Assembly (NCBI RefSeq): GCF_000732485.2
Contig: NZ_JAQV02000023.1
Location: forward strand, 1-64,000
DNA: 64,000 bases
Direction of reading: 5' to 3'
Source of the DNA: Bacillus sp. SJS
GTDB taxonomy: Bacteria; Bacillota; Bacilli; Bacillales; Bacillaceae
Part shown: in pieces, positions 8,093 through 16,785 of the stretch
Numbering within the stretch: position 1 is the first letter of the stretch
Layout: every line of letters begins with the position of its first letter
The notes under the pieces: generated by a model
Database searches by the model: none
What the model was told of the DNA's origin: nothing
The model's input: the letters and a program-made list of their open reading frames with translations, nothing else
Translations under genes and position numbers: made by a program

Positions 8093-8674
8093 GTGGCAGC
8101 AAGAAAAGCAGTTAAACAGGAACTAACTAGAGACATCATTATTGCTTCAGCCAGGGAACTCTTTGTAGAGGAAGGGTATCAGAATGTTTCCATGAGAAAA
8201 ATTGCAGCCGAGCTCGGTTACAGCCATGGATCTATTTATTACCATTTCAAGAGCAAGGCCGAACTTTTTTATGCGATGGTGCGTGAGGACTTTCAATTAC
8301 TAAATGAGGTGCTGGATGGGATCCTTGAGAAGAAACAGTCTTCCAATGAAGAGAAGCTGAGAAGCATATTATTCGGATACATTGAATTCGGACTGACTCA
8401 TCAAAGTCATTATGAAGTGATGTTCCTCATAAAAGATGAGGAAGTGAAGAGCTACTTTGCGGAGGAGCCGAATTTAAGCTATGAAAAGTTTGCTCAATCC
8501 ATATACAAGCTTTCTTCAGGCAGCGTCACGGTTTCGCAAATCTGGTCCATTTTCCTTTCGCTTCATGGATTTGTGACTCATTACAGCAAAACGGGCATGG
8601 AGTTTGAGGATTCAAGAGAGATGGCCGATCAACATGTGCAGTTTTTAATGAATTCATTAGTTCCGAAATCTTAG
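8093..8674 (+). CDS. TetR/AcrR family transcriptional regulator
   Basis: A 193-residue regulator with an N-terminal TetR helix-turn-helix: IIASARELFVEEGYQNVSM, then RKIAAELGYSHGSIYYHFKSK at residues about 34-54. The C-terminal ligand domain is not assignable to a ligand. The frame is open from 8027, but the GTG at 8093 is chosen because GGGGTG precedes it, homology to TetR proteins begins there, and an operator-like palindrome lies within the extra N-terminal stretch. It is followed by an SDR gene carrying the same palindrome, so it probably represses itself and that gene. Confidence 0.85.
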   Translation: MAARKAVKQELTRDIIIASARELFVEEGYQNVSMRKIAAELGYSHGSIYYHFKSKAELFYAMVREDFQLLNEVLDGILEKKQSSNEEKLRSILFGYIEFGLTHQSHYEVMFLIKDEEVKSYFAEEPNLSYEKFAQSIYKLSSGSVTVSQIWSIFLSLHGFVTHYSKTGMEFEDSREMADQHVQFLMNSLVPKS

Positions 8675-8710
8675 CTGCAGATTACTCTGCGGCCTGCTTT
8701 TTACTCATTA

Positions 8711-8725
8711 TTGACCACTGGTTAA
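8711..8725. promoter_or_regulatory. Putative operator of the adjacent TetR regulator (copy 2)
   Basis: TTGACCACTGGTTAA is a near-perfect palindrome around a central C and lies 24 bp before the start of the SDR gene. It is the partner of the site at 8061. Confidence 0.55.
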
Positions 8726-8749
8726 ATAAAAACAAAAGGATGATATTTT

Positions 8750-9685
8750 ATGAAACATGCAGCCGTTTTAGGAGCATCAGGAGGAATGGGATACGCCCTT
8801 GTTAACGAACTGATTGAGAATGGCTTCAAGGTCACAGCCTTTGCCAGGAATAAAGCCAAATTGGAGCGGCATTTTGGGGGGAAAGATGGAGTGGCGATTG
8901 AAACCGGTGATGCATATGCAGAAGGGGATATCCTTAAAGCCTGCAAAGGAGCAGATCTGATTTTTCATACAGTAAGTGTACCTTATCCAGATTGGACAGA
9001 CGGACACCCAGCTATTATGAAGAATGCAATCAATGCGGCTAAAGCTGAATACGCTAAACTCATTATTATTGATAATATTTACGCCTATGGAATGCAGAAT
9101 GGCAAAAAAGTAGAAGAAACAGCGCAAAAAAGTCCTCATACTAAAAAAGGGCAGATTCGCCTTTCTCTTGAAAAAATGGTTAAGGAATCAGGAGTCAGCT
9201 ATATGATCCTTCATTTTCCGGATTACTATGGACCAAATGCTGAAAATACACTCCTTCATCAAACACTCAAACCGATTTCTTTAAATAAAAGAACCATTTT
9301 TATTGGGGAACTCAATAGGAAGAGAGAATACATTTACACGCCGGACGGTGCAAAGGCAGCCGTTGCATTGGCAATGAAGGAGGAAGCCTTCGGTCAGAAC
9401 TGGAACATTCCGGGTGCAGGTGTGATTAGCGGGAAGGACTGGATGCAGCTATTCCAAAGGGAAGGCGGCTATACAAAATCAGTGATGAAGATAGGAAAAA
9501 GGACCATTTGGCTGATGGGGCTGTTTGATCGGAATATGAAGGAAATGAGAGAAATGATGTATTTATACGAAAACCCAGTCATCCTCTCAGGGGAAAAATA
9601 TCAAAACTTTATCGGCCCCATTCCAGCTACATCATACGAAGCCGGAATCAGGAGGACACTCGTCTACATGAAACATAATAAATAA
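8750..9685 (+). CDS. NAD(P)-dependent epimerase/dehydratase-like SDR protein
   Basis: A 311-residue extended short-chain dehydrogenase/NmrA-like protein. The Rossmann glycine motif GASGGMGYALV lies at residues 8-18, an Arg at position 32 in FARNKAKL suggests NADP preference, and the segment IIIDNIYAYGMQNGKK holds a candidate catalytic Tyr. The substrate is unknown. An AAAGGATG ribosome site precedes the ATG. It directly follows the TetR gene in the same direction and shares its operator motif, so expression is probably induced by a ligand of that regulator. Confidence 0.8.
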   Translation: MKHAAVLGASGGMGYALVNELIENGFKVTAFARNKAKLERHFGGKDGVAIETGDAYAEGDILKACKGADLIFHTVSVPYPDWTDGHPAIMKNAINAAKAEYAKLIIIDNIYAYGMQNGKKVEETAQKSPHTKKGQIRLSLEKMVKESGVSYMILHFPDYYGPNAENTLLHQTLKPISLNKRTIFIGELNRKREYIYTPDGAKAAVALAMKEEAFGQNWNIPGAGVISGKDWMQLFQREGGYTKSVMKIGKRTIWLMGLFDRNMKEMREMMYLYENPVILSGEKYQNFIGPIPATSYEAGIRRTLVYMKHNK

Positions 9686-9729
9686 GCAGTATACCCGCTA
9701 TCCAGAGTTGGATGGCTTTTTTTAGCAGA

Positions 9730-9759
9730 GCTTTGTCTGACAAGTTCGTCAGACAAAGC
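9730..9759. repeat. Perfect 12-bp inverted repeat (hairpin)
   Basis: The arms GCTTTGTCTGAC (9730-9741) and GTCAGACAAAGC (9748-9759) are perfectly complementary around a 6-nt loop. There is no T-run after it, so it is not a typical terminator; a weaker terminator-like stem with a T-run lies just before it (about 9699-9722). Confidence 0.7.
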
Positions 9760-9863
9760 GGCCTTCCCGCAGCAGCATCAAACCCAGTATCCTCCGCTCA
9801 ATAACTCCATGCAGCTTTTCCCCTCAAGCAAAAATGTCCTCTAAACGAGCAATTTTAGCCCGG

Positions 9864-9892
9864 TTGACGGAATGTGAAAGCGTTTATAAAAT
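9864..9892 (+). promoter_or_regulatory. Promoter with overlapping cre site for the symporter gene
   Basis: TTGACG (9864-9869) and TAAAAT (9887-9892) are 17 bp apart. TGAAAGCGTTTATA at 9875-9888, between and overlapping them, resembles a CcpA cre site, which would allow glucose repression. A second cre-like site lies at 9951. Confidence 0.5.
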
Positions 9893-9950
9893 GGGAAGCA
9901 CTGAAGATTATTCATAGTTTATTAATTTAATAAAGTGCGCACAAGTCATT

Positions 9951-9965
9951 TTGAAAGCGTTAACT
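9951..9965 (+). promoter_or_regulatory. cre-like site in the leader of the symporter gene
   Basis: TTGAAAGCGTTAACT differs from the cre consensus only at the 3' end. It lies in the leader 22 bp before the start codon, a position where CcpA can act as a roadblock. Confidence 0.5.
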
Positions 9966-9986
9966 ACACATCTAGGAGCTGGTTGC

Positions 9987-11579
9987 ATGAATGTATTGAC
10001 AATATTTTCATTTATCTTTTTTACGGGTTTAGTGGCTGTCATTTCTTATTTCCTTACAAGAAATGAAAAACTGGATACCCAAGATGGTTATTTCCTTGGC
10101 GGCCGGAGCCTTGGGGCCTGGGTAATAGCCGGTTCTTTATTGCTGACAAATCTATCAACTGAGCAGCTAGTCGGGCTGAATGCAGACGGTTATAAGTTTA
10201 ATATGTCAGTGATGGGCTGGGAGGTTGGATCCTCAATCGCGCTTGTCTTAGTAGCCTTTTTCTTGCTCCCGCGCTATTTAAAGGGAGGAATTACGACCAT
10301 CCCGGATTTTCTTGAAAAACGGTTCGACAGCGGAACAAAACAGATTGTTACGCTCCTTTTCTTGTTTGGATATGTCCTTAATCTTCTTCCTCCCATCTTG
10401 TATTCAGGAGCGACAGCATTAAGCTCGATTTTTAATGTGCAGGAAGTGTTCGGTGTCAGCTATGAAACCTCAATCTGGATAATGGTTTGGGCGATTGGAA
10501 TTATTGGATCGATTTATGCGATATTTGGCGGTTTGAAAGCGGTCGCAGTGTCCGATACGATAAATGGAATAGGGCTGCTCATTGGAGGACTTCTAATTCC
10601 GTTCCTTGGATTGACAATGCTTGGAGATGGTTCACCGATTGCGGGCTTCCAATCTATAGCTGAAAATACACCGGAAAAATTGAATTCAATCGGATCCAAT
10701 ACGGATCCTGTTCCTTTCAGTACGATGTTTACGGGAATGCTGCTTGTTAACCTTTTTTATTGGGGAACAGCACAGCATATTATTCAAAGGGCGCTTGCCG
10801 CCAAAAATCTGAAAGAGGGGCAAAAAGGGCTTGTCATTACAGCATTTCTGAAACTTTTGGGACCTGTCTTTCTAATCCTGCCGGGAATCATCGCTTATAA
10901 TATCTTTGGTCCTGGACTGGAACCGATGGAGGCTTATCCGAAGCTTGTAAACCATGTACTTCCTACTCCTCTTGTCGGGTTCTTTGCAGCCGTATTGTTT
11001 GGAGCGATATTATCCTCCTTTAATTCTGCATTAAACTCATCGGTTACACTTTTTGCGTTAAACATTTACAAGCCTTTTATTCGCCCAAATGCAACGGATG
11101 CACAGGTTGTCAAAAACGGGAAAATTGTCGGTACGTTTCTTGCTATATTTGCCATGTGTGTGGCACCGCTGATCATGTTTGTTCCACAAGGGTTTTTCCA
11201 GTATCTCCAGATTGTAAACGGATTCTATAATGTGCCGATTCTGACCATTATCATTGTTGGATATGCAACGAAACGGGTGCCGGCCATTGCTGCGAAAATT
11301 TCGCTGGCGCTGTTCATTTCGGTTTATGCAATCACCCAGCTTGTTTGGGATACGGGAATTCATTTCCTTCACATTCTTGCTGTATTGTTTGTTCTGTGTG
11401 TCGGACTGATGCTCCTGATCGGAAAGATCTGGCCTAAGGACACGGTCTATGAGCTTGAAGATGAGAAGGTCGTGGATATGACGCCTTGGAAGCTCCTGTA
11501 TCCAATGGGCTTTGCGGCGGTTGTTGCCATGATTACCGTCTATGTACTCTTCTCATCAGCCGGATTTGCAAATGGATAA
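9987..11579 (+). CDS. Sodium:solute symporter (SSS/SLC5 family), probable galactoside/sugar uptake
   Basis: A 530-residue membrane protein with about 14 transmembrane segments. The N-terminal DGYFLGGRSLGAWVIAGSLL and LLTNLSTEQLVGLNADGY are typical of the SGLT branch of the sodium:solute symporters, and LFGAILSSFNSALNSSVTLF is the family signature region. A sugar substrate is inferred because the gene lies next to an AraC regulator and a gal/GH42 operon and carries two cre-like sites. The ATG at 9987 follows AGGAG; the upstream TTG at 9951 lies inside a cre-like site and lacks a ribosome site. Galactose, lactose or another galactoside are all possible. Confidence 0.8.
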   Translation: MNVLTIFSFIFFTGLVAVISYFLTRNEKLDTQDGYFLGGRSLGAWVIAGSLLLTNLSTEQLVGLNADGYKFNMSVMGWEVGSSIALVLVAFFLLPRYLKGGITTIPDFLEKRFDSGTKQIVTLLFLFGYVLNLLPPILYSGATALSSIFNVQEVFGVSYETSIWIMVWAIGIIGSIYAIFGGLKAVAVSDTINGIGLLIGGLLIPFLGLTMLGDGSPIAGFQSIAENTPEKLNSIGSNTDPVPFSTMFTGMLLVNLFYWGTAQHIIQRALAAKNLKEGQKGLVITAFLKLLGPVFLILPGIIAYNIFGPGLEPMEAYPKLVNHVLPTPLVGFFAAVLFGAILSSFNSALNSSVTLFALNIYKPFIRPNATDAQVVKNGKIVGTFLAIFAMCVAPLIMFVPQGFFQYLQIVNGFYNVPILTIIIVGYATKRVPAIAAKISLALFISVYAITQLVWDTGIHFLHILAVLFVLCVGLMLLIGKIWPKDTVYELEDEKVVDMTPWKLLYPMGFAAVVAMITVYVLFSSAGFANG

Positions 11580-11588
11580 CGAGGAGTG

Positions 11589-11619
11589 CCGCCGGACATG
11601 GGTCCGGCGGTTTTTTTTT
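11589..11619 (+). terminator. Terminator after the symporter gene
   Basis: A CCGCCGGAC/GTCCGGCGG stem with a 4-nt loop is followed by nine T residues. Confidence 0.95.
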
Positions 11620-11675
11620 CGTCCTCTAAATCATGATATAATAGGCCACAAATGGATGAGAAGCAGGTGAGCGCG

Positions 11676-11909
11676 ATGAAAATTCAAGCCTTATACGATG
11701 AAATTTATGAGCGTTTGGAGAAAGACCACGAGCAAGTGCTTTCCGCCCTTCGTCAAAGTGAATTGAACGAAGAAGAAGCGGAGAAAGCGGAACGGATGGA
11801 GCTTGCTCTTCAAACGGCCAAGGATATTTTTGAAAATATTATGACGCCTGGGACCAGCATGAAAATTGTCCACTCAAAGGGTTCGCTGACGATTGAAATT
11901 GATGCGTAA
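11676..11909 (+). CDS. Small acidic helical protein, function unknown
   Basis: A 77-residue protein, mostly charged and likely a helical hairpin or coiled coil up to about residue 52, ending in a short strand-like MKIVHSKGSLTIEIDA. The ATG at 11676 is preferred over the one at 11652 because AGGTGAG lies directly before it. I recognise no family. It is convergent with the araC-type gene and only two bases separate the two stop ends. Confidence 0.6.
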   Translation: MKIQALYDEIYERLEKDHEQVLSALRQSELNEEEAEKAERMELALQTAKDIFENIMTPGTSMKIVHSKGSLTIEIDA

Positions 11910-11911
11910 GT

Positions 11912-12793
11912 CTATTCCTGAATGAATTTATCCTGCTGCCACCCGGCTTTTTCTTTTCTGAGCTGTCCTGGGGATTTACCTGTAACTTTCCGGCACACCT
12001 TATTTAAATAATTTGCGTTCGTATAGCCTACTAGTACAGCAATTTCCTCAATTGTATATTTGGTGTGGGAAAGAAGCTCAAGCGCCTTTGCAATGCGGAT
12101 ATTCGTTAAATACTGAATCGGTGTGAGACCTGTATTTTTCTTAAAGATTCTTGTGAAATGGTAACGGGAGAGCCCGGAGGCATCCGCCATTTCATCAGGA
12201 CCGATGGGATTGTGGTACGAATGTCTGGCAAACAGGACAGCACTGACTATGCTTTCAGGCCAGTCTTCCATTTCCCTGTCCATCGCAGATACATATTCGT
12301 AAAGCTCCATTATGAATTGATAAGCAAGACTTGAGCCTTTATAAGCGGACGTTATATTTTTGCTGTTGGCTTCATCATAGATCTGTTTAACAAGCTTGAC
12401 TGGAACAGATTCAGGATGAAACCGGATGACCTGGTTCGTTTTTTCCTTAATGTGTTCGAAGCAGCGATCCGCTTCCTTGCCAAAAAGCGTTACATACATA
12501 AACTCCCACTTTTCGCTTGTTTCAGGCAAATAATAACGGTAATCACTCGGGCTTTTTACAATAAAAGCCTGACCGGGCTGAACACGATGCGTCCTGCCAT
12601 CTATTTGAATTTCCCCATAGCCGGATAAGGTGACCTGAAAAATGACCTTGCCAAGATCCTTGCGCTCTGTACCGCTCCAGGAATAAATCGGAGATGACTG
12701 CAAGTCCCACCCGACTGACCAGAGCTGAGCAAGATGATTAATTGACTCCTCTTTAAAGCGGAAGGCGACCGCTCTGTACTGTGAATCTGACAT
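11912..12793 (-). CDS. AraC family transcriptional regulator, probable activator of the gal operon
   Basis: A protein of about 293 residues with an N-terminal cupin-type sugar-binding domain (GYGEIQIDGRTHRVQPGQAF near residues 62-81) and a C-terminal double helix-turn-helix of the AraC type (DEMADASGLSRYHFTRIFKK, then IEEIAVLVGYTNANYLNKVC). It is divergently transcribed from galK-galE-galT-GH42 and lies downstream of a sugar-type symporter, so control of galactoside use is the likely role. The ATG at 12793 follows a GGAGGGGGA site. The gal promoter region lacks a good -35, which fits an activator-dependent promoter. Confidence 0.85.
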   Translation of the reverse strand: MSDSQYRAVAFRFKEESINHLAQLWSVGWDLQSSPIYSWSGTERKDLGKVIFQVTLSGYGEIQIDGRTHRVQPGQAFIVKSPSDYRYYLPETSEKWEFMYVTLFGKEADRCFEHIKEKTNQVIRFHPESVPVKLVKQIYDEANSKNITSAYKGSSLAYQFIMELYEYVSAMDREMEDWPESIVSAVLFARHSYHNPIGPDEMADASGLSRYHFTRIFKKNTGLTPIQYLTNIRIAKALELLSHTKYTIEEIAVLVGYTNANYLNKVCRKVTGKSPGQLRKEKAGWQQDKFIQE

Positions 12794-12976
12794 AATAGAT
12801 CCCCCTCCAAGCAAAAAAAGATTGTTTTATGGATTGAATGATTATGACGCAAAAGTCAAATATGCGTTGAAGCCATACGAAGCAACAGGATTCCCCGCAA
12901 GCAAAAAAATACCTTAAGTTCTTAACTATTTTACCATTGTCATCCCCTGTTCACACCTCTACAATGAAAGTAGATA

Positions 12977-12993
12977 TTGAATACGTTTTCAAT
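12977..12993 (+). promoter_or_regulatory. cre-like site upstream of galK
   Basis: TTGAATACGTTTTCAAT has one mismatch to the CcpA cre consensus and is nearly palindromic. A TATAGA -10-like element lies at 13004-13009 just downstream with no matching -35, so CcpA bound here would overlap the promoter. Confidence 0.6.
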
Positions 12994-13027
12994 GAATAAC
13001 TTTTATAGAATGTCAGGTGGGTGACGT

Positions 13028-14200
13028 ATGCTTACACAGTTAATTAATCAATTTAATGAAGTATTCGGCAAAGGTACAGAACCAAGAATTTTCTTTGCTC
13101 CAGGAAGAGTGAATTTAATAGGTGAACATACGGATTATAACGGCGGCCATGTTTTTCCCTGTGCGCTTAATGTAGGGACGTATTGCTTGGTTAGAGAGAG
13201 AAGCGATCAGATGATGCGTCTCTATTCCAAGAACTTTGAAGATAAAGGCATGATTGAATTTCAGGCGGATGACCTCCTATACAAGGAAGAGCATGATTGG
13301 GCGAACTATCCGAAAGGAGTCCTGAAGGAGTTCAGCCTGAAGGGAATCCGGCTGATTCATGGACTGGATGTTCTGTTTTTCGGCAACATCCCGAATGGTG
13401 CAGGCCTTTCCTCCTCTGCTTCCATTGAACTTGCTTCTGCTGTCATGATAAACGAGCTGACAAGATCATCGATTGATCGATTAGAGCTTGTCAAAATGAG
13501 TCAGCATGCAGAAAATGAATTTATCGGAGTCAGCTGCGGCATTATGGACCAGTTCGCGATCGGAATGGGCAGAAAGGACTCGGCGGTTCTGCTAAACTGC
13601 CAGACTCTTGAATATCAGTACAGCCCGCTGGAACTTAAGGATTCTGTTCTCGTGATTTCCAATACAGGGAAACGAAGAACACTGGCAGATTCTAAATACA
13701 ATGAGCGCCGGTCAGAGTGCGAGCGTGCGCTCAAAAATCTGCAAACCAAGCTTGATATCCATTCACTTGGAGACTTAACAGCAGAAGAATTTGAAGAAAA
13801 TCAGCATCTCATTGAAAACGAAACAGACCGCAAAAGAGCAAAACATGCGGTGCTTGAAAACATTCGTACATTACAGGCAGTTAAGAAGCTCCATGCTGGC
13901 GATGAAGAGGGATTCGGACAATTAATGAATGATTCCCATTTGTCTTTGAGGGATGACTACGAAGTAACCGGGAAAGAACTCGATGCCATGGTCGAAATCG
14001 CATGGAAACTGCCGGGTGTAATCGGCTCCAGAATGACCGGAGCAGGATTCGGAGGCTGCACCGTCAGCATTGTTCAGAAATCAGCTGTCCAGACGTTTAT
14101 CTCAGAGGCAGGCGCTGTCTATAAAAAAGAAACGGGGCTTACCCCAGAGTTCTATGTAGTTGAAGTTGGAGATGGAGCAAGAGAAATTATTCATATTTAA
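13028..14200 (+). CDS. galK: Galactokinase
   Basis: A 390-residue GHMP kinase that phosphorylates galactose at C1 in the Leloir pathway. It carries the galactokinase signature GRVNLIGEHTDYNGG at residues 27-41, the ATP-binding motif GAGLSSSASIELA near residue 123, and the C-terminal GHMP motif GAGFGGCTVSI. Length is normal. The ribosome site AGGTGGGTG precedes the ATG. It is first in an operon galK-galE-galT-GH42 with 12, 33 and 20 bp between genes. Confidence 0.97.
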   Translation: MLTQLINQFNEVFGKGTEPRIFFAPGRVNLIGEHTDYNGGHVFPCALNVGTYCLVRERSDQMMRLYSKNFEDKGMIEFQADDLLYKEEHDWANYPKGVLKEFSLKGIRLIHGLDVLFFGNIPNGAGLSSSASIELASAVMINELTRSSIDRLELVKMSQHAENEFIGVSCGIMDQFAIGMGRKDSAVLLNCQTLEYQYSPLELKDSVLVISNTGKRRTLADSKYNERRSECERALKNLQTKLDIHSLGDLTAEEFEENQHLIENETDRKRAKHAVLENIRTLQAVKKLHAGDEEGFGQLMNDSHLSLRDDYEVTGKELDAMVEIAWKLPGVIGSRMTGAGFGGCTVSIVQKSAVQTFISEAGAVYKKETGLTPEFYVVEVGDGAREIIHI

Positions 14201-14212
14201 GGAGGAAGAGAC

Positions 14213-15196
14213 ATGTCGATTTTAGTTTGCGGCGGAGCGGGTTACATTGGAAGCCATGCAGTGTCAGAGCTGCTGGATCGCGGGGAAAAGGTGATCGTGG
14301 CAGACAGTCTGCAAAAAGGGCACATTGAAGCGGTTTTAGACGGTGCGAAGCTTTATACAGGCGATTTGAGAGATGAAGCGTTTTTAAGAAATCTTTTTGA
14401 AGAGAATGAAATTGAGGCAGTTATGCACTTTGCGGCGGACTCTTTAGTTGGAGAAAGCGTTGAGGACCCTTTGAAATATTACGATAACAATGTGTATGGA
14501 GCTTTGTCCCTTTTAAAGGTTATGAAGGAATTTGGCGTGAAAAAGATTGTTTTCTCTTCTACAGCAGCAGCTTACGGAGAGGCGAAAAATATTCCGATAC
14601 AGGAAACCGAGCCGACGGAACCGACGAATCCGTATGGAGAAACGAAGCTTGCGATTGAAAAAATGCTGAAGTGGTCCGAGCAGGCTTACGGACTAAATTA
14701 CATGGTTCTTCGCTACTTTAATGTTGCGGGTGCCCATATGGATGGAAAGCTTGGCGAAGACCATCAGCCGGAAACGCACCTCATTCCGATCATTCTTCAA
14801 GTAGCGCTTGGGCAGCGCGAGAAAATCATGATTTTCGGAGATGACTATGCTACACCGGACGGTACATGCATTAGAGACTACATTCATGTGACCGATCTTG
14901 CTGACGCTCATTTGCTCGCCCTTGATTCTTTAAGAAAACAGCCTGTGAGCGGTACGTATAATCTCGGAAATGGGAATGGTTTTTCCGTGAAGGAAGTCAT
15001 CGATGTGGCTCGCGTGGTAACGGGCCATCCGATACCGGCAGAGGTTGCTCCAAGACGGGCTGGAGATCCAGCCAGACTTGTGGCGTCCTCTGAAAAAGCG
15101 ATTCAGGAGCTTGGCTGGAAGCCGAAATATGCAGATCTGCACACCATCATTGAGAGTGCATGGAACTGGTTTTTAAAGAATCCAAAAGGCTACTAA
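14213..15196 (+). CDS. galE: UDP-glucose 4-epimerase
   Basis: A 327-residue extended SDR enzyme that interconverts UDP-galactose and UDP-glucose. The NAD-binding GGAGYIGSH lies at residues 7-15, the catalytic Ser/Thr in FSSTAAAYG near 114-122, and the YxxxK pair at Tyr141 and Lys145 in NPYGETK. Second gene of the gal operon with a GGAGGAAG ribosome site 12 bp after galK. Confidence 0.96.
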   Translation: MSILVCGGAGYIGSHAVSELLDRGEKVIVADSLQKGHIEAVLDGAKLYTGDLRDEAFLRNLFEENEIEAVMHFAADSLVGESVEDPLKYYDNNVYGALSLLKVMKEFGVKKIVFSSTAAAYGEAKNIPIQETEPTEPTNPYGETKLAIEKMLKWSEQAYGLNYMVLRYFNVAGAHMDGKLGEDHQPETHLIPIILQVALGQREKIMIFGDDYATPDGTCIRDYIHVTDLADAHLLALDSLRKQPVSGTYNLGNGNGFSVKEVIDVARVVTGHPIPAEVAPRRAGDPARLVASSEKAIQELGWKPKYADLHTIIESAWNWFLKNPKGY

Positions 15197-15229
15197 AAAT
15201 CTTCAGCTATTCAATAGGGAGGGAATGTC

Positions 15230-16765
15230 ATGCCAAATCCAATTTATGCTCATCTGGAGGAACTGCTTCAATACGGAATCGAGAAAAAGCTCGTTTCAAA
15301 ATGGGATGTGGATCTCGTCAGAAATAAGCTTTTCGAAGCACTTGATTTGAACGGGGAAAAAACAGCGGCTTACTTTGGTGAGGTGCCGGAAACCCCTGTG
15401 CCCATCCTTCATAAAATCCTTGACTGGGCAGCAGAAAACGGAAGGCTTGAAGCAGACTCTGTCACCTATCGGGATTTGTTGGATACGAAGCTGATGGGCT
15501 GCCTGACTCCTTCCCAGTCTGAAGTAATCCGCAGATACCGGGAAACGGCTGCCCGCGAAGGAATCGAAGCAGCTACAGATGCGTATTACCAGTTTTCACA
15601 GGATCTCCATTACATTCGTACAGACCGGATTGCGAAAAATCAGCATTGGTACTCGGATACTTCGTACGGGAAAATGGAAATCACCATTAATCTATCAAAG
15701 CCTGAAAAAGATCCAAAAGCGATTGCGGCCGCTAAAAATCTGGCGTTCAGCAGCTATCCTGAATGCTTGCTCTGCAAAGAAAATACCGGGTATGCGGGAA
15801 GACTGAATCATCCCGCCAGACAAAATCACCGGATTATTCCTGTGGCGCTCAATCGCGAGGAATGGTATTTGCAGTATTCTCCTTACGTTTACTATAACGA
15901 GCATTGCATCGTGCTATCGGGAGAGCACAAACCAATGCGCATTTCGAAAGAAACCTTTGTAAGGCTCCTGGATTTCACGGATGAATACCCTCATTATTTC
16001 CTAGGCTCAAACGCAGATCTTCCGATAGTCGGCGGATCGATCTTGAGTCATGACCATTTTCAGGGAGGCCGTCACGACTTTCCGATGGCGAAAGCGGAAG
16101 TGGAAAAGACGTTTACATTCTCAAGTTATCCAGGAATAAAAGCGGGAATCGTCAAATGGCCGATGTCTGTACTGAGACTGCAGGGGACGGATAAAGAGGA
16201 GCTTGTCCGGGCTGCGGAATATTTACTCAACGAGTGGAAGGGCTATTCCGATCCGGATGCTGACGTCATTGCTGCAACGGGGGATGACCCGCATAATACG
16301 ATTACACCGATCGCACGGCGAAGGGGAGGACTGTTTGAGCTTGATCTTGTTCTCCGCAACAACCGGACGAGTGACGAGCATCCAATGGGAATCTTCCACC
16401 CGCATCAGGAGGTTCATCATATTAAGAAAGAAAACATCGGACTGATTGAGGTGATGGGACTGGCTGTTCTGCCGGGCAGGCTGACGGAGGAAATGCAGAA
16501 GCTGGCTGAGCTGCTGCCAACTGAACTCGCAGCAGAGCAAATCGCTCAGCATCCGGAACTCAACCAGCACCTTGAATGGGCTCTGGAAATAAAGGAGCGC
16601 TGCAGCGTGACAAGCGATAACAGCTATGAGGTTCTGCAGGAGGAATTAGGCAGAGTTTTCGCTATCATCCTCGAGCACGCGGGTGTTTTCAAGCGGAATG
16701 AAAAAGGAATGGCTGCATTCACAGCCTTTATTGAAAAAGCGGGGGGAGTTCCCGTCTTACTATAA
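15230..16765 (+). CDS. galT: UDP-glucose:hexose-1-phosphate uridylyltransferase (class II GalT)
   Basis: A 511-residue protein of the long GalT family found in Firmicutes rather than the ~350-residue enzyme of Proteobacteria. It transfers UMP between UDP-glucose and galactose-1-phosphate. LSHDHFQGGRHDFPMAKAEV is the conserved His-rich segment near residues 271-290, and NRTSDEHPMGIFHPHQEVHHI lies in the C-terminal domain. Third gene of the gal operon. Confidence 0.95.
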   Translation: MPNPIYAHLEELLQYGIEKKLVSKWDVDLVRNKLFEALDLNGEKTAAYFGEVPETPVPILHKILDWAAENGRLEADSVTYRDLLDTKLMGCLTPSQSEVIRRYRETAAREGIEAATDAYYQFSQDLHYIRTDRIAKNQHWYSDTSYGKMEITINLSKPEKDPKAIAAAKNLAFSSYPECLLCKENTGYAGRLNHPARQNHRIIPVALNREEWYLQYSPYVYYNEHCIVLSGEHKPMRISKETFVRLLDFTDEYPHYFLGSNADLPIVGGSILSHDHFQGGRHDFPMAKAEVEKTFTFSSYPGIKAGIVKWPMSVLRLQGTDKEELVRAAEYLLNEWKGYSDPDADVIAATGDDPHNTITPIARRRGGLFELDLVLRNNRTSDEHPMGIFHPHQEVHHIKKENIGLIEVMGLAVLPGRLTEEMQKLAELLPTELAAEQIAQHPELNQHLEWALEIKERCSVTSDNSYEVLQEELGRVFAIILEHAGVFKRNEKGMAAFTAFIEKAGGVPVLL

Positions 16766-16785
16766 GCAGACTGGAGTGTTGGAGC

